Shown piece after piece: positions 36,386 through 44,999 of a stretch of DNA of 64,000 nucleotides. The stretch is taken from NCBI GenBank assembly GCA_965242745.1, contig CBDETG010000035.1:62001-126000 (forward strand). Reading direction: 5' to 3'. The notes under the pieces were generated by a model. It saw nothing but the letters and a program-made list of their open reading frames with translations, was not told where the DNA came from and ran no database searches. How positions within the stretch are numbered: the stretch's first letter is position 1; each line of letters begins with the position of its first letter. This DNA comes from JABAAI01 sp965242745 (GTDB taxonomy: Bacteria > Spirochaetota > Leptospiria > Leptospirales > Leptonemataceae). A program made the translations under genes and the position numbers.

Positions 36386-37555
36386 ATGAAAATCGCAGTA
36401 CTTGCATCAGGAGGCGTCGACAGCGCTTTGGCAATGGCTCTTCTGCAGGAGGCTGGACATGAGCTGCAGGCTTTTTATCTGAAAATCTGGCTGGAAGAGG
36501 AGCTGACAGAGCTATCTCCTTCGGGCTGCCCTTGGGAGGAAGACCTCGCATATATCGAGCAAAGCTGTGAATTACTAAAGATACCCTGCCAAGCCCTGCC
36601 CTTCCAGCAGGAATATCAAAAAAGGATCGTTTCTTATCTGATTGAAGAACTGCGCAAAGGACATACTCCAAATCCTGATCTGCTGTGTAACCATCGCATC
36701 AAATTTGGCGCCTTTCTCGATTATATAGAACAAAGGGAAGAGCATTATGAAAAGGTCGCTACGGGACACTACGCCCGCATACAAAGGCGGGGGAATACTT
36801 ATGAGCTTCTTACTTCTGCAGACAGCGCCAAAGATCAAAGCTATTTTTTAGCGCATCTTAACCAAAAGCAGCTAGGGCGCGCCGTATTCCCTTTAGGGGA
36901 TGGGGGCTATAGCAAAAAGGAAGTACGCTCTTTAGCCAAGAAGCGATCTTTGCCCTCTGCCATGCGTAAAGATAGTCAGGGTTTATGTTTCTTAGGGAAG
37001 TTAGCATTTGCGTCTTTTGTGGAACGTTACATGGGCAGGCAAAGAGGCGCGCTGGTGGAACATGAAACAAAAAAGGAAATAGGAGAACATGATGGCTATT
37101 GGTTCTACACTATTGGACAAAGACAGGGGCTGGGCCTTTCTGGAGGACCTTGGTATGTAGTATCTAAGGACGTACAAAAAAACCGCGTATATATTTCCCG
37201 CTCTTATCATGGCAGAAAAAGGGATCGCAGCCATTTCTTCGTTTATGAGCCGCATTGGATTTCTGGCATTTCTGAGATTGTCGGAAAGAACAGAGCGCTG
37301 CGTGTCAAATTACGCCATGGTCCTCATTCCTATCCCTGCCATATTGACGCCGCATCAGGGTCTGGGCTGCGCGTACAAATCGAAGGACAAGACCAAGGCA
37401 TCGCCCCGGGACAGTTCGCTGTTTTCTATGAAGGGGAAAGATGTTTAGGCTGCGCTGTTATTCAGCGATCACAATATCCGAGTCTATGTACTTCTTCTTT
37501 GCCTGCAAATGTTCATGGTAGCTCTCTGAAAAGTGATGCCTGCCGTCCGCTTTGA
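36386..37555 (+). CDS. mnmA: tRNA-uridine 2-sulfurtransferase
   Basis: 389 aa. PP-loop ASGGVDSALA, NPDLLCNHRIKFG (catalytic Cys), ATGHYARI, KDQSYFL, DSQGLCFLG (second catalytic Cys), YTIGQRQGLGL. Thiolates U34 of Lys, Glu and Gln tRNAs. Normal homologues end near the ...CLGCAVI segment; here about 30 further residues run to 37555, overlapping the convergent mltG by 98 bp. ATG 36386. Confidence 0.95.
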   Translation: MKIAVLASGGVDSALAMALLQEAGHELQAFYLKIWLEEELTELSPSGCPWEEDLAYIEQSCELLKIPCQALPFQQEYQKRIVSYLIEELRKGHTPNPDLLCNHRIKFGAFLDYIEQREEHYEKVATGHYARIQRRGNTYELLTSADSAKDQSYFLAHLNQKQLGRAVFPLGDGGYSKKEVRSLAKKRSLPSAMRKDSQGLCFLGKLAFASFVERYMGRQRGALVEHETKKEIGEHDGYWFYTIGQRQGLGLSGGPWYVVSKDVQKNRVYISRSYHGRKRDRSHFFVYEPHWISGISEIVGKNRALRVKLRHGPHSYPCHIDAASGSGLRVQIEGQDQGIAPGQFAVFYEGERCLGCAVIQRSQYPSLCTSSLPANVHGSSLKSDACRPL

Positions 37556-38471
37556 CAACAAAATACAAGTAAGAATTCTGCTGGGGGAAAAAAGCAGCCT
37601 TGAGCGCGGCTTTTCCTGGGTTCGAAATAGGCGCTTTGGGGAGGCCATGGTTTCTGTATGTATTGTATGGAGAGGGCAGAGTTAAGTCTCTTAAATAAAG
37701 CTTCGCTTTAGGCGCTGGGAAAAGATACTGCACCGTAGCGCAGGACTCCAGTTTCATTTTTCTATGCAGACGATTAAGGAAAACGCCAGCTATAATAGGA
37801 CGCTCTTGCGCATGCCGCGCTTCTCGCTCTACTATAGAAGCCAAAATGATGCGCTCCCTTAATTTCTCTGAGCTATAAGAGCTGCGCTTGGGCAGCAGCC
37901 TGTCTAAGACTGTAAAAAAATTCTTTAGCATAAGCTCATGCAGCTGCTTTGCGCTGTAGCTCTCAGGTATCATATAGGTATCAGGGTACAAGTAACCTTC
38001 TGTAGAATCATCTAAAATATTGTACTTCCTCAATACAGCCTTGTCCCTGCTCAGAGCTAAGAAGACTTCGCGGCTTTCAACGAGACCTTCCTTCTGTAAA
38101 TAATCTCCTATCTGTCTGTGATTCCATCCTTCAGGAATTGTGAGAGGACGCAGCTCTACTCTGCCTTGGGTGAGCGCTGCGGCTATGTCATCCATCCACA
38201 TTGCATCATGAAGATAATAGCTCCCTGCTTGGATTTGTTCTGCCTGCCCGCTAAGATGAAGATACCAGCGAAAGGCAGAGCTATGGGCAATCAGCTTTTC
38301 CCTAGCCAGATTGCGCCCTACTTGCTGCGCGCTTTCTCCCTTATACACTCTAAAGCTGAGCTTGCGCTTACCCTCACCCACAGGAGCAAATAAGGGGAAA
38401 ATCAGAATAGAAAGAAGCAGAATCAGAAAGCCGGCGGCGCAAAGAGATTTCCAGTAGTTTTGCCTAAGCAT
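37458..38471 (-). CDS. mltG: Endolytic murein transglycosylase MltG
   Basis: 337 aa. One N-terminal membrane helix (about 10-30), LysM-like region, then YceG domain: LTIPEGWNHRQIGDYL, EGYLYPDTY, ILASIVEREA (catalytic Glu), YNTYRNHGLPKAPISNPG. Cleaves nascent glycan strands and sets chain length. Its ATG abuts the stop of the upstream pgk-like gene (TAA-ATG), so coupled expression is likely. Overlaps the mnmA 3' end on the other strand. Confidence 0.93.
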   Translation of the reverse strand: MLRQNYWKSLCAAGFLILLLSILIFPLFAPVGEGKRKLSFRVYKGESAQQVGRNLAREKLIAHSSAFRWYLHLSGQAEQIQAGSYYLHDAMWMDDIAAALTQGRVELRPLTIPEGWNHRQIGDYLQKEGLVESREVFLALSRDKAVLRKYNILDDSTEGYLYPDTYMIPESYSAKQLHELMLKNFFTVLDRLLPKRSSYSSEKLRERIILASIVEREARHAQERPIIAGVFLNRLHRKMKLESCATVQYLFPAPKAKLYLRDLTLPSPYNTYRNHGLPKAPISNPGKAALKAAFFPQQNSYLYFVVKADGRHHFSESYHEHLQAKKKYIDSDIVIAE

Positions 38472-39683
38472 TTAAGAATCCTTCAAAGCCTGAAGACCAG
38501 GCATATTGCCCTTACTATGAAAAAAATGTATGACAAAGTCACTATTGACTTCCAGGTGATGGTAGCTGTCTTCCAGCTGCAAAGAAGCGATAAGGGCTGT
38601 AGTGTCTATGCCCATAGCAAAAAGCCGCAGCCTAGATTTAGCAAGGTAGCGGGCCAGCTCTAAATTGCCTTGATTCAGCTCTGGTGACTCGGTGCGGCTC
38701 AAGGGACCGTGCCAAATCAAGTTTTTCACCTTCGTCTGCGATAAATGCTTTTTGTATTCTTTAAGACTTTTTGGACCTATGGCGAGTCCTATCCAGTTTG
38801 GCTTTATCTGCCTGCTTCTTTTATAGGGACCTGTAGCAGAAACTGATCTGCTTACTAAGTGGTCCGAAGGCAGCAAGCATGGAATCTGGCGCAGCCCTAA
38901 TTGCTCTAAGAACTGAAAAGCCTTAACATCCAAATGCGCTTCATGCAGCGAAGCTCCGATAGGCAGGGCGCGTGCGTGTAAAAAACAGTAAGCAATCGCT
39001 CCGCCTACGAGCAGACTGGATATATTGCCCAGCAGCTTTTTTTCTACAAGATTAAGTTTTTTCTCCAACTTCACGCCGCCTAGTATAAGCGTTGCTTTGG
39101 GAAGCATAGGCCCAGAGCAGCTATCAAGAAAGCTAAGACAGCGAAAAAGGCTGATGCCTGGGTAGGAGGGTAAAGCAGCGCTCAAAGCCGTTAAAAAACT
39201 ATTTTCTGTATAGTTAGAAGTCCGCGCCTCATTTATGTAAAGCTTTGCCGTGTTTTTCAATTTTGCCGCCAGCGCTTTTGACTCCTTTTTGCTGGCAGAG
39301 GAAAGAGCTAAATTCTCTAATAACATAACTGCCCCAGGAGGATGCTGCCGTAGCTGCGCCTCCCCTTCTTTGCTGAAAGGCCGGGCGCAAAAGGAAACCT
39401 CTATGCTCATATAAGCCGCCAAATCATCTTTCAGCGCTGCGATAGAAAGCTTGGACTCATCCAGCCCGACTTCGCTGTAAGTGATAAGGAAAAGAGAAGC
39501 CTTGCGCTGGAGCAGAAAATCTATATTACGCTTTAGGGCAAGCAGCAAGGCTGGATGCGTCTTAAAATCTCTCTTGTCTGAAAAAAAAGGAGGACTGCGT
39601 TCTAAGTCAAAGCCCAAGAAAACACGTTTATGCAGCACATCAATATTTTCTATTCTTTCTAAATTCAAAATTGCAACCTGCAT
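38472..39683 (-). CDS. Highly divergent phosphoglycerate kinase-like protein
   Basis: 403 aa with Pgk architecture: KRVFLGFDL (for KRVLxRVDFN), GAVMLLENLALSSASKKE, YINEARTS (for NDAFGxAHR), LILGGVKLEKKLNLVEKKLL (Lys conserved), LLVGGAIAYCFLHARALPIG, LIWHGPLSRTESP, MPGLQALKD. Several catalytic motifs are lost: HLGRP is replaced near ITYSEVG, GGGDT by AMGIDTT, and STGGGA by NSDFVIHFF. The frame is intact and full length. It is either an inactive paralogue with another role or an extreme Pgk. Adjacent to mltG. Confidence 0.75.
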   Translation of the reverse strand: MQVAILNLERIENIDVLHKRVFLGFDLERSPPFFSDKRDFKTHPALLLALKRNIDFLLQRKASLFLITYSEVGLDESKLSIAALKDDLAAYMSIEVSFCARPFSKEGEAQLRQHPPGAVMLLENLALSSASKKESKALAAKLKNTAKLYINEARTSNYTENSFLTALSAALPSYPGISLFRCLSFLDSCSGPMLPKATLILGGVKLEKKLNLVEKKLLGNISSLLVGGAIAYCFLHARALPIGASLHEAHLDVKAFQFLEQLGLRQIPCLLPSDHLVSRSVSATGPYKRSRQIKPNWIGLAIGPKSLKEYKKHLSQTKVKNLIWHGPLSRTESPELNQGNLELARYLAKSRLRLFAMGIDTTALIASLQLEDSYHHLEVNSDFVIHFFHSKGNMPGLQALKDS

Positions 39684-39748
39684 GTTGATACAGCCCTTTT
39701 ACAGAAATGATCCTATAACTAAGAGACTTTTATATTGCTTCACTACTT

Positions 39749-40606
39749 TCATACAATAAACTGTTGTGGGAGCGTAGCCTGCTTTTTAGGGATAGGGGAG
39801 ATGTTAGCAAGGGGGCTGGAAGCTGCTGCCGGCGCTGCTTTCGTCCGCTCCTTTTTATGACCGCGCGCTCCATAAAGATAAGCCAAGCGCCCGGCCTGCA
39901 CAGCCATAGAAAAAGCAAGGCCGGCTTTTGCAGGCTGCGATGATACAGCCAGAGCGGTGTTTACCATGACTGCGTCTGCCCCCATTTCCATAGCCTGCGC
40001 TGCATGAGAGGGGCTGCCTATGCCTGCATCGACTATCACTGGGACCCGCGCCTGCTCAATGATAACAGCAATACTCTTTGCGGTAAGCAGGCCTTGATTA
40101 GAGCCGATAGGCGAGCCTAAGGGCATGACTGTAGCGCAGCCTATATCCTGCAGCCGCAGGGCTAAAACAGGGTCTGCATGTATATATGGCAAAACAGTAA
40201 AGCCCTCTTTCAGGAGGGCTTGGGCAGCTTCGAAGGTTTCCACAGGATCAGGCAAGAGATAGCGCGGCTCAGGAGTTACTTCAAGCTTAACCCAGCTGCC
40301 TCCCCCAAGCTCACGCGCCAAAGAGGCAAGGCGGACGGCTTCTTTAGCATTGCGTGCCCCAGAGGTATTAGGCAGGATCAATATCTTCTCACGGTCTATG
40401 GATTTTATAGGGTCTTGTCCCGCTAGAGAACGATCAAGCTCAACACGCCTTAGAGCAACAGTTACAATCTCCGCCCCTGAGCTTGCAAGACAAGCCCGCA
40501 TCGCATCAGAGGAAGCAAACTTACCTGTGCCTACTAAAAGGCGGGAAGAAAAAGAAGAGCCTCCAATACAAAGAAGGTCTTGCTCATGAGATTTATATGT
40601 ATCCAT
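39749..40606 (-). CDS. thiG: Thiazole synthase
   Basis: 285 aa. LLVGTGKFASSD, EIVTVALRRVE (Schiff-base Lys region), LPNTSGARNAKEA, WVKLEVTPEPRYLLPDPVET, VMPLGSPIGSNQGL, VDAGIGSPSHAAQAMEMGAD, AVMVNTALA. Builds the thiazole phosphate of thiamine from DXP, ThiS thiocarboxylate and dehydroglycine. No thiS, thiF, thiH or thiO in the window. The C-terminus has an extra Ala/Pro/Lys-rich tail of about 35 residues. ATG 40606. Confidence 0.93.
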   Translation of the reverse strand: MDTYKSHEQDLLCIGGSSFSSRLLVGTGKFASSDAMRACLASSGAEIVTVALRRVELDRSLAGQDPIKSIDREKILILPNTSGARNAKEAVRLASLARELGGGSWVKLEVTPEPRYLLPDPVETFEAAQALLKEGFTVLPYIHADPVLALRLQDIGCATVMPLGSPIGSNQGLLTAKSIAVIIEQARVPVIVDAGIGSPSHAAQAMEMGADAVMVNTALAVSSQPAKAGLAFSMAVQAGRLAYLYGARGHKKERTKAAPAAASSPLANISPIPKKQATLPQQFIV

Positions 40607-40632
40607 TGCCCATCCCGGCAGCTGGGCTCACT

Positions 40633-40682
40633 TTTAGCATCTGCCCCTGCCTGACTTGTTCTCGTATATAGCGGATGCTAAA
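40633..40682. repeat. 12-bp-stem hairpin/short repeat-family fragment
   Basis: TTTAGCATCTGC (40633-40644) pairs with GCGGATGCTAAA (40671-40682), one G-U. The enclosed CCTGACTTGTTCTCGTAT resembles the 5' end of the repeat at 45211. It lies in the 361-bp spacer between thiG and rpmG, which otherwise shows nothing I can support. Confidence 0.55.
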
Positions 40683-40967
40683 CAACAGTAAAAAAACTCA
40701 CAAACTCCATATGCCGCATATGAGGCTTTATGCAAGGCTGCCTGAGGAAACTGATACGCCGGCATCTTAGAGCAATAGCCAAGCATGAGGCAGGGTTCAC
40801 AATAAGCAGGCAGTTCCAATGCGGCTTATGCGCTATGCCCTCTTATCACTAAAGACAAGCCAAAGATGCTGCAAATCCTGCTATCATCCCCAGCTGGATA
40901 GTGTTTCAGGGCTGCAAAGGACCCGCATCTTACTTTACTACTCAAGACTTGCTGATCATCAGAGGCA

Positions 40968-41126
40968 TTACTTTGAAAGTTTTTTTTCTACGTAAAGCAC
41001 ATGTTTACGAAGCTTAGGATCGTACTTCTTGACTTCCAGTTTCCCTTGCTGCTTTTTCTTGTTTTTTGTAAAGATATAGAAATGACCTGTACCAGCCGTG
41101 GATTGTAACTTAAAAAGCTCCCGCAT
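40968..41126 (-). CDS. rpmG: 50S ribosomal protein L33 (bL33)
   Basis: 52 aa, shorter than most gene-calling cut-offs. MRELFKLQSTAGTGHFYIFT, TKNKKKQQGKLEVKKYDP, KLRKHVLYVEKKLSK: the L33 pattern (STAGTGHFY.TTKNK..., KKYDP..RKHV.Y.E). No Cys pair, so the Zn-free type. ATG 41126 is the only start; an in-frame stop is six codons upstream. A region downstream of an IS fragment. secE/nusG, common neighbours, are absent. Confidence 0.9.
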   Translation of the reverse strand: MRELFKLQSTAGTGHFYIFTKNKKKQQGKLEVKKYDPKLRKHVLYVEKKLSK

Positions 41127-41200
41127 GAGCCAATGCTGTGTTTATCACCAGGAAAGTCAAGCCGGAAAAGCTTCTTTTGTTCTGGCATTGATCCTTTGAT

Positions 41201-41261
41201 TGATCCTTCAGGCTGACTAGGACACTTTTAGCAAATTTTGGCTGTAGACTTCTCGGCTGCT
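41201..41261 (-). mobile_element. IS30-like element 3'-end remnant
   Basis: TGATCCTTCAGGCTGACT, GGACACTTTTAGCAAATT and TTGGCTG...CTTCTCGGCTGCT match 49374-49437, where they encode the last residues of the transposase fragment and the flank. Only about 60 bp survive here. Confidence 0.6.
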
Positions 41262-41377
41262 GCAGACCGCATATCCCCAAGCGCTGCGTTGCTAAAGCTG
41301 CGGCTCTAAGGATTGGAAGCTGATTTAAACGAGCAAAAAAGCGAAAAACTAATATAACTGACCCAAAACATAAAAGC

Positions 41378-42415
41378 TTATAATAGTCTTGTCATAATCC
41401 TTTCTAAGGCGTCTTTATATTTGTCTAAAGGGGCTTTGTTTACAAGAGTTGTTTTATCATTTATTTGATATGGCTTTTCCTGTAAATCACGCAATGCGAT
41501 GGAATGATAGGAGCAAACGATAGCTACTGTATGCGCATCCGGCACTTCCAGAAAAGGTTCCTCTTTTTTAATGTAATCTTTTAATTTATGGGCTTTGGCT
41601 TTGATATTGTTATACATAGCCAAAAAAGCGCTTGCAGTCTGGCTTTTGTCTTTTTCCCTTCCATATATTGTAGTTCTGTTTAGTGGAATAAGTGATATTT
41701 TAGGCAGCTCCAGCTTAGCATCCTTTGCTTTTTTTGAAAAATTACTCGCTTTGTAATTATCTGGCACATCGACACCGTATAGTAATTGAGATATATTGTC
41801 AAAGGCCCTTGCAGATGAGCCATCTGCCGTGCATGGCACAATCAGGCTGCCTGAAGCAATGAGAGCTTGAGCTGTATATGTTGCAAAGCTGGGATTGCAA
41901 TCTATAAAAAAAGTGATATTATCCTGCTCATTATCAACAAGCTGCGCTGAGATTCCATCTTGTAAATGTTTGACCCAAAGATGCACATTACGCCATCTAT
42001 TTTCCGGCAAGTCTACTGAGGCAGACTGATTGATTGATTGCACTTGCAATTCAAGCGAAGGGTCACCGCAAACAAGATATAAGTTTTCAGGCAAATTTTC
42101 ATTATAGTCTTTTACACGGATGCAATAGCTCGATTCTGAACCGATTTTATTATCATCAGGCTTGGAAAGTCTTTGATCAAAGTAACCGCCAATAGTCAAT
42201 CTTCCGCCATTCTTATGTTCCTTTACAATATCATCGAGTATAGCCGAGCCCCTGCTATTCCCGCCAAGAATAATCTCCGTCAAGTTAGCTTGAGGGCACA
42301 TATCAATTAACACAACTTTTTTTTGCGGACATCTATATGCGTATTCTGTGGAAAGCATAAACGTTAAAAAAGTTTTCCCAACCCCTCCTTTATTGTTCCA
42401 AATAGCGTATTTCAC
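41378..42415 (-). CDS. ParA-like ATPase
   Basis: 345 aa from GTG 42415 (an open frame reaches 42556, but its added leader looks non-coding). Deviant Walker A WNNKGGVGKTFLTF near the start, VVLIDMCPQANLTEIILGG (A'), FFIDCNPSFATYTAQAL (Walker B), SLIVPCTADGSSARAF. Such ATPases move plasmids, chromosomes or protein arrays; no ParB partner is seen on either side. Low GC compared with neighbours suggests acquisition. Between it and htrA is 260 bp with no gene. Confidence 0.85.
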   Translation of the reverse strand: MKYAIWNNKGGVGKTFLTFMLSTEYAYRCPQKKVVLIDMCPQANLTEIILGGNSRGSAILDDIVKEHKNGGRLTIGGYFDQRLSKPDDNKIGSESSYCIRVKDYNENLPENLYLVCGDPSLELQVQSINQSASVDLPENRWRNVHLWVKHLQDGISAQLVDNEQDNITFFIDCNPSFATYTAQALIASGSLIVPCTADGSSARAFDNISQLLYGVDVPDNYKASNFSKKAKDAKLELPKISLIPLNRTTIYGREKDKSQTASAFLAMYNNIKAKAHKLKDYIKKEEPFLEVPDAHTVAIVCSYHSIALRDLQEKPYQINDKTTLVNKAPLDKYKDALERIMTRLL

Positions 42416-42678
42416 GGCAACAGCATCTTTTATCAGCGTTTTTTTGCAAGGAATAAAAATGAAAACTAGCGCTTTTTGCCATACTAACTCAATCAGCATA
42501 AGGACATGATTTAGGGCGTAAATTGATTTTGACTCAGTTATTATATAGTTTGCCAAAATTTGTAGAACAGTGTTTTTATTACTTGCTCTTTTTGAGCTGT
42601 ATCTTAGTTGTAGCTTTAGCTTTCTTTCTTTAGATCCTAGTTTAGCTCAGCTGGGATACAGGGCTGATTAGCATTCCC

Positions 42679-42849
42679 ATGTCAGATACATACCGCATAC
42701 TGAAACAAGGCTTATACTTAGGCTTGTTTCTTAGTCTCTTCAGCTTGAAGGCAGACAAGCCCATTTTTGTAGAGGTAAACCGCGCTTCCCCCCCTGAAGG
42801 GAACCTCGGACGGCAGCGCAGTAGAGCGAGTGCAGGGCAGATTTCATGA
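42679..42849 (+). other. Signal-anchor exon of htrA in another frame (split at C7)
   Basis: ATG 42679 opens 56 codons: MSDTYRILKQGLYLGLFLSL then FSLKADKPIF, a signal peptide/anchor, stopping at 42849. It overlaps the protease frame. Deleting one of the seven C residues at 42788-42794 fuses it in frame to the protease (ASPLKGTSDGSAVERVQGRF), restoring a normal HtrA N-terminus. Confidence 0.75.
42788..42794 (+). repeat. Homopolymer C7 at the htrA frameshift
   Basis: Seven consecutive C between GCGCTT and TGAAGG. C6 joins the two htrA frames; C7 separates them. Confidence 0.85.
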
Positions 42850-43807
42850 TATTTTCAAAGCCTACAAGAACAAAGTCGTATTTATCAGCACAGAAAAAAA
42901 TGTTTCCGTCAAAGTAAATCCTTTTGCAAACGACCCTCACTTTCAAAAATTCTTTGGTCCCAATTCCCATCAAAAAAAGGAAAAGAAACTGACGGGTCTG
43001 GGAACAGGCTTCATTTTATCACGCAGCGGTTATCTTTGCACAAACCGGCATGTAGTTGCAAAAGTAGATAGCGTCCGAGTACGCGTAGCTGAAAAGGAAT
43101 ACACGGCAAAAGTGATAGGCCAAGATGTTGTTACTGATATTGCTCTGTTGAAAGTTGACAATCCCCAAAACTTCGATCCTGTATATTTTGGCGATTCTGA
43201 TCAAGTGCAGGTAGGCGATTGGGCTATAGCTATAGGAAATCCTTTTGGCTTTGACAAGACTTTTACTGTAGGAGTTGTGAGCGCTGTACGGGGTGACAAA
43301 GAGTCTCTAGGCAGTTCCTATATACAGACGGATGCGTCTATCAATCAAGGTAATTCAGGAGGGCCATTGCTGAATTTAGACGGTGAGGTAATCGGCGTGA
43401 ATAGAATGATTTTTGCCAAGTCCGGGGGGGGCAGCTTAGGCATAGGTTTTGCTATACCTATTAATACTGTAAAAGTTGTTTTAGAGCAGCTTTACGCTCA
43501 CGGCAAGGTGAAGTGGGGCTTTATAGGGGTGCAGGTGGCAAGTCTCAATCGCGGTCTGGCCCGGAGACTTGGAACGAAAAGTCTATGGGGAGCTCTAGTT
43601 GTATCTGTCTTAGCTAATGGGCCTGCGCATGCGGCAGGTCTGCAAATAGGGGACCTCATTCTCAGAGTAGGACCGCAGCGTATCAAAAATTCAAGTCACT
43701 TGGTCCGCACAGTAAGCCGTATGGCAATAGGAAGCAAGGTAGTTTTACAAATTCTACGCAAAAAAAAGACTATGGAGCTGACATTGCTTATAGGCGAGCG
43801 GCCTTAG
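42830..43807 (+). CDS. htrA: HtrA/DegP-type serine protease (protease frame, N-terminus frameshifted)
   Basis: 325 aa from GTG 42830. Trypsin-like domain with the full triad: His in CTNRHVVA, Asp in VVTDIALLKV, Ser in NQGNSGGPLL; then a single PDZ domain (about 225-315: GFIGVQV, AAGLQIGDLILRVG). Periplasmic quality-control protease. As written it lacks a signal sequence; that lies in the overlapping 42679 frame and is restored by losing one C in the C7 tract. The gap may reflect phase variation, a real inactivation or a sequencing slip. Confidence 0.9.
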   Translation: MQGRFHDIFKAYKNKVVFISTEKNVSVKVNPFANDPHFQKFFGPNSHQKKEKKLTGLGTGFILSRSGYLCTNRHVVAKVDSVRVRVAEKEYTAKVIGQDVVTDIALLKVDNPQNFDPVYFGDSDQVQVGDWAIAIGNPFGFDKTFTVGVVSAVRGDKESLGSSYIQTDASINQGNSGGPLLNLDGEVIGVNRMIFAKSGGGSLGIGFAIPINTVKVVLEQLYAHGKVKWGFIGVQVASLNRGLARRLGTKSLWGALVVSVLANGPAHAAGLQIGDLILRVGPQRIKNSSHLVRTVSRMAIGSKVVLQILRKKKTMELTLLIGERP

Positions 43808-43820
43808 CTGGCAGGCCGCT
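43797..43820 (+). terminator. Hairpin at the end of htrA
   Basis: AGCGGCCT (43797-43804) pairs with AGGCCGCT (43813-43820), 8-base loop containing the TAG stop. No U-run follows (ATTCTAAAAAATC), so termination is only a possibility. Confidence 0.35.
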
Positions 43821-43877
43821 ATTCTAAAAAATCGCAGGATTCCATTCCCATGACTCGCATCCATTTTCTCTTAGCTT

Positions 43878-44804
43878 ATGGCGCTCTCATATAGCATCTC
43901 GGAAGAACTGGATACATACCCCCTGCTTTTCAGAGAGGCGCTGGACTTGCTGGAAGCCGGAGAAAACGGGCAGGCTAAGGAGCTTTTCGGAAAGCTCTTG
44001 CGGGAGGAGCCGGAGAATCCAGAATTTGCAGCCGGCTTTTTCTGCGCTGGCTGGTGGCAGAATCGCCAAGCTGATGTTCAGTTCTACCGGCCAGGGAGGC
44101 CGCTGGCCGCATGGTGTATGTGCACATGGGAAGATTTTCAAAGGCAGACAAAAGAACGGGCTTATCAGAGCTCTGCGTCTTTCCAAAAATGTATGCGCTG
44201 TATACTCAGCGAAGCAGCTGAGAATTTCCGGCAGGCTTTCCAAGAAGAAGGCAGCGGCCCGGCAGATACCGCCCTTCTCAAAGAATTAGCAATTTGTCTT
44301 GTCCAGCTCGAAGACTATAGCAATGCGGTAGACATTTTACAATATGCGCGCACCAAAGCCCCTTACGATGCTTCGCTGCTCTTTTTATTAGGTGAAAGCC
44401 TTTGCTCTTTAGAGAAAGAAGACCAAGTAGGAAGAGGATTATCATTCTACAGAGATGCTTTCTTGCTAAACTGCAGCGTCCTGGAAGCGCGGTGGATTGC
44501 CTCTCCCTTAGCATCGCAGGTCTTTCAAATACTTGCCAAAGAGAGCGGAGAAAACATGGAATATGCCCTGCTATGGTTTCCTGCTTACCTTTTGGCCGCC
44601 TCTTTTGCTTACAGCCTGCGCCCTCTCCGGCCCATAGAAGTAGAAAAAACCTTACAAGAATACCAGCGCTTACAAAAAGAGCAGGGAAGGTCCATAGCGA
44701 AATACCTTGAAAGAATCAGAAGCAGTCTTTGCTTCTACCTGCTTGCCCTGCTCTATCATTACGAGGTCTCATCCAAAGGACAGCGGCCACAGTCAGGAAT
44801 ATGA
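43878..44804 (+). CDS. TPR-repeat protein
   Basis: 308 aa. Helical, with TPR-like units: FREALDLLEAGENGQAKELF near 20-50, AICLVQLEDYSNAVDILQYA near 138-160, ASLLFLLGESLCSLEKED near 168-186. No signal peptide. The final dozen residues (SSKGQRPQSGI) look shifted: one A fewer in AAAGG near 44780 would give SSKDSGHSQEYDKRLKEIAP and end EVY at 44868. Likely a cytoplasmic scaffold; partner unknown. 44869-44999 is unremarkable. Confidence 0.7.
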   Translation: MALSYSISEELDTYPLLFREALDLLEAGENGQAKELFGKLLREEPENPEFAAGFFCAGWWQNRQADVQFYRPGRPLAAWCMCTWEDFQRQTKERAYQSSASFQKCMRCILSEAAENFRQAFQEEGSGPADTALLKELAICLVQLEDYSNAVDILQYARTKAPYDASLLFLLGESLCSLEKEDQVGRGLSFYRDAFLLNCSVLEARWIASPLASQVFQILAKESGENMEYALLWFPAYLLAASFAYSLRPLRPIEVEKTLQEYQRLQKEQGRSIAKYLERIRSSLCFYLLALLYHYEVSSKGQRPQSGI

Positions 44805-44999
44805 TAAGCGCCTCAAAGAGATTGCGCCTGAACTGCACCGCTTCAAGCACAGCAAAGAAGTTTATTAAAACAAAAACTTTTTTTCATGCGCGCCTTAGCC
44901 TGGAAAAAGCCTCTGCTTTTTTCAAGAATAAGCCGTTACATGTAGGAGGCCCTTAACGAGGCCAGATGAAACAGCAAGTAAGGAGTAAGAATATCTATT

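Noticed and set aside
40607..40967. TPP riboswitch upstream of thiG
   Set aside because: The conserved CUGAGA and ACC..GAUCUGG-like parts are not found in the minus-strand leader; the hairpin present belongs to a repeat fragment.
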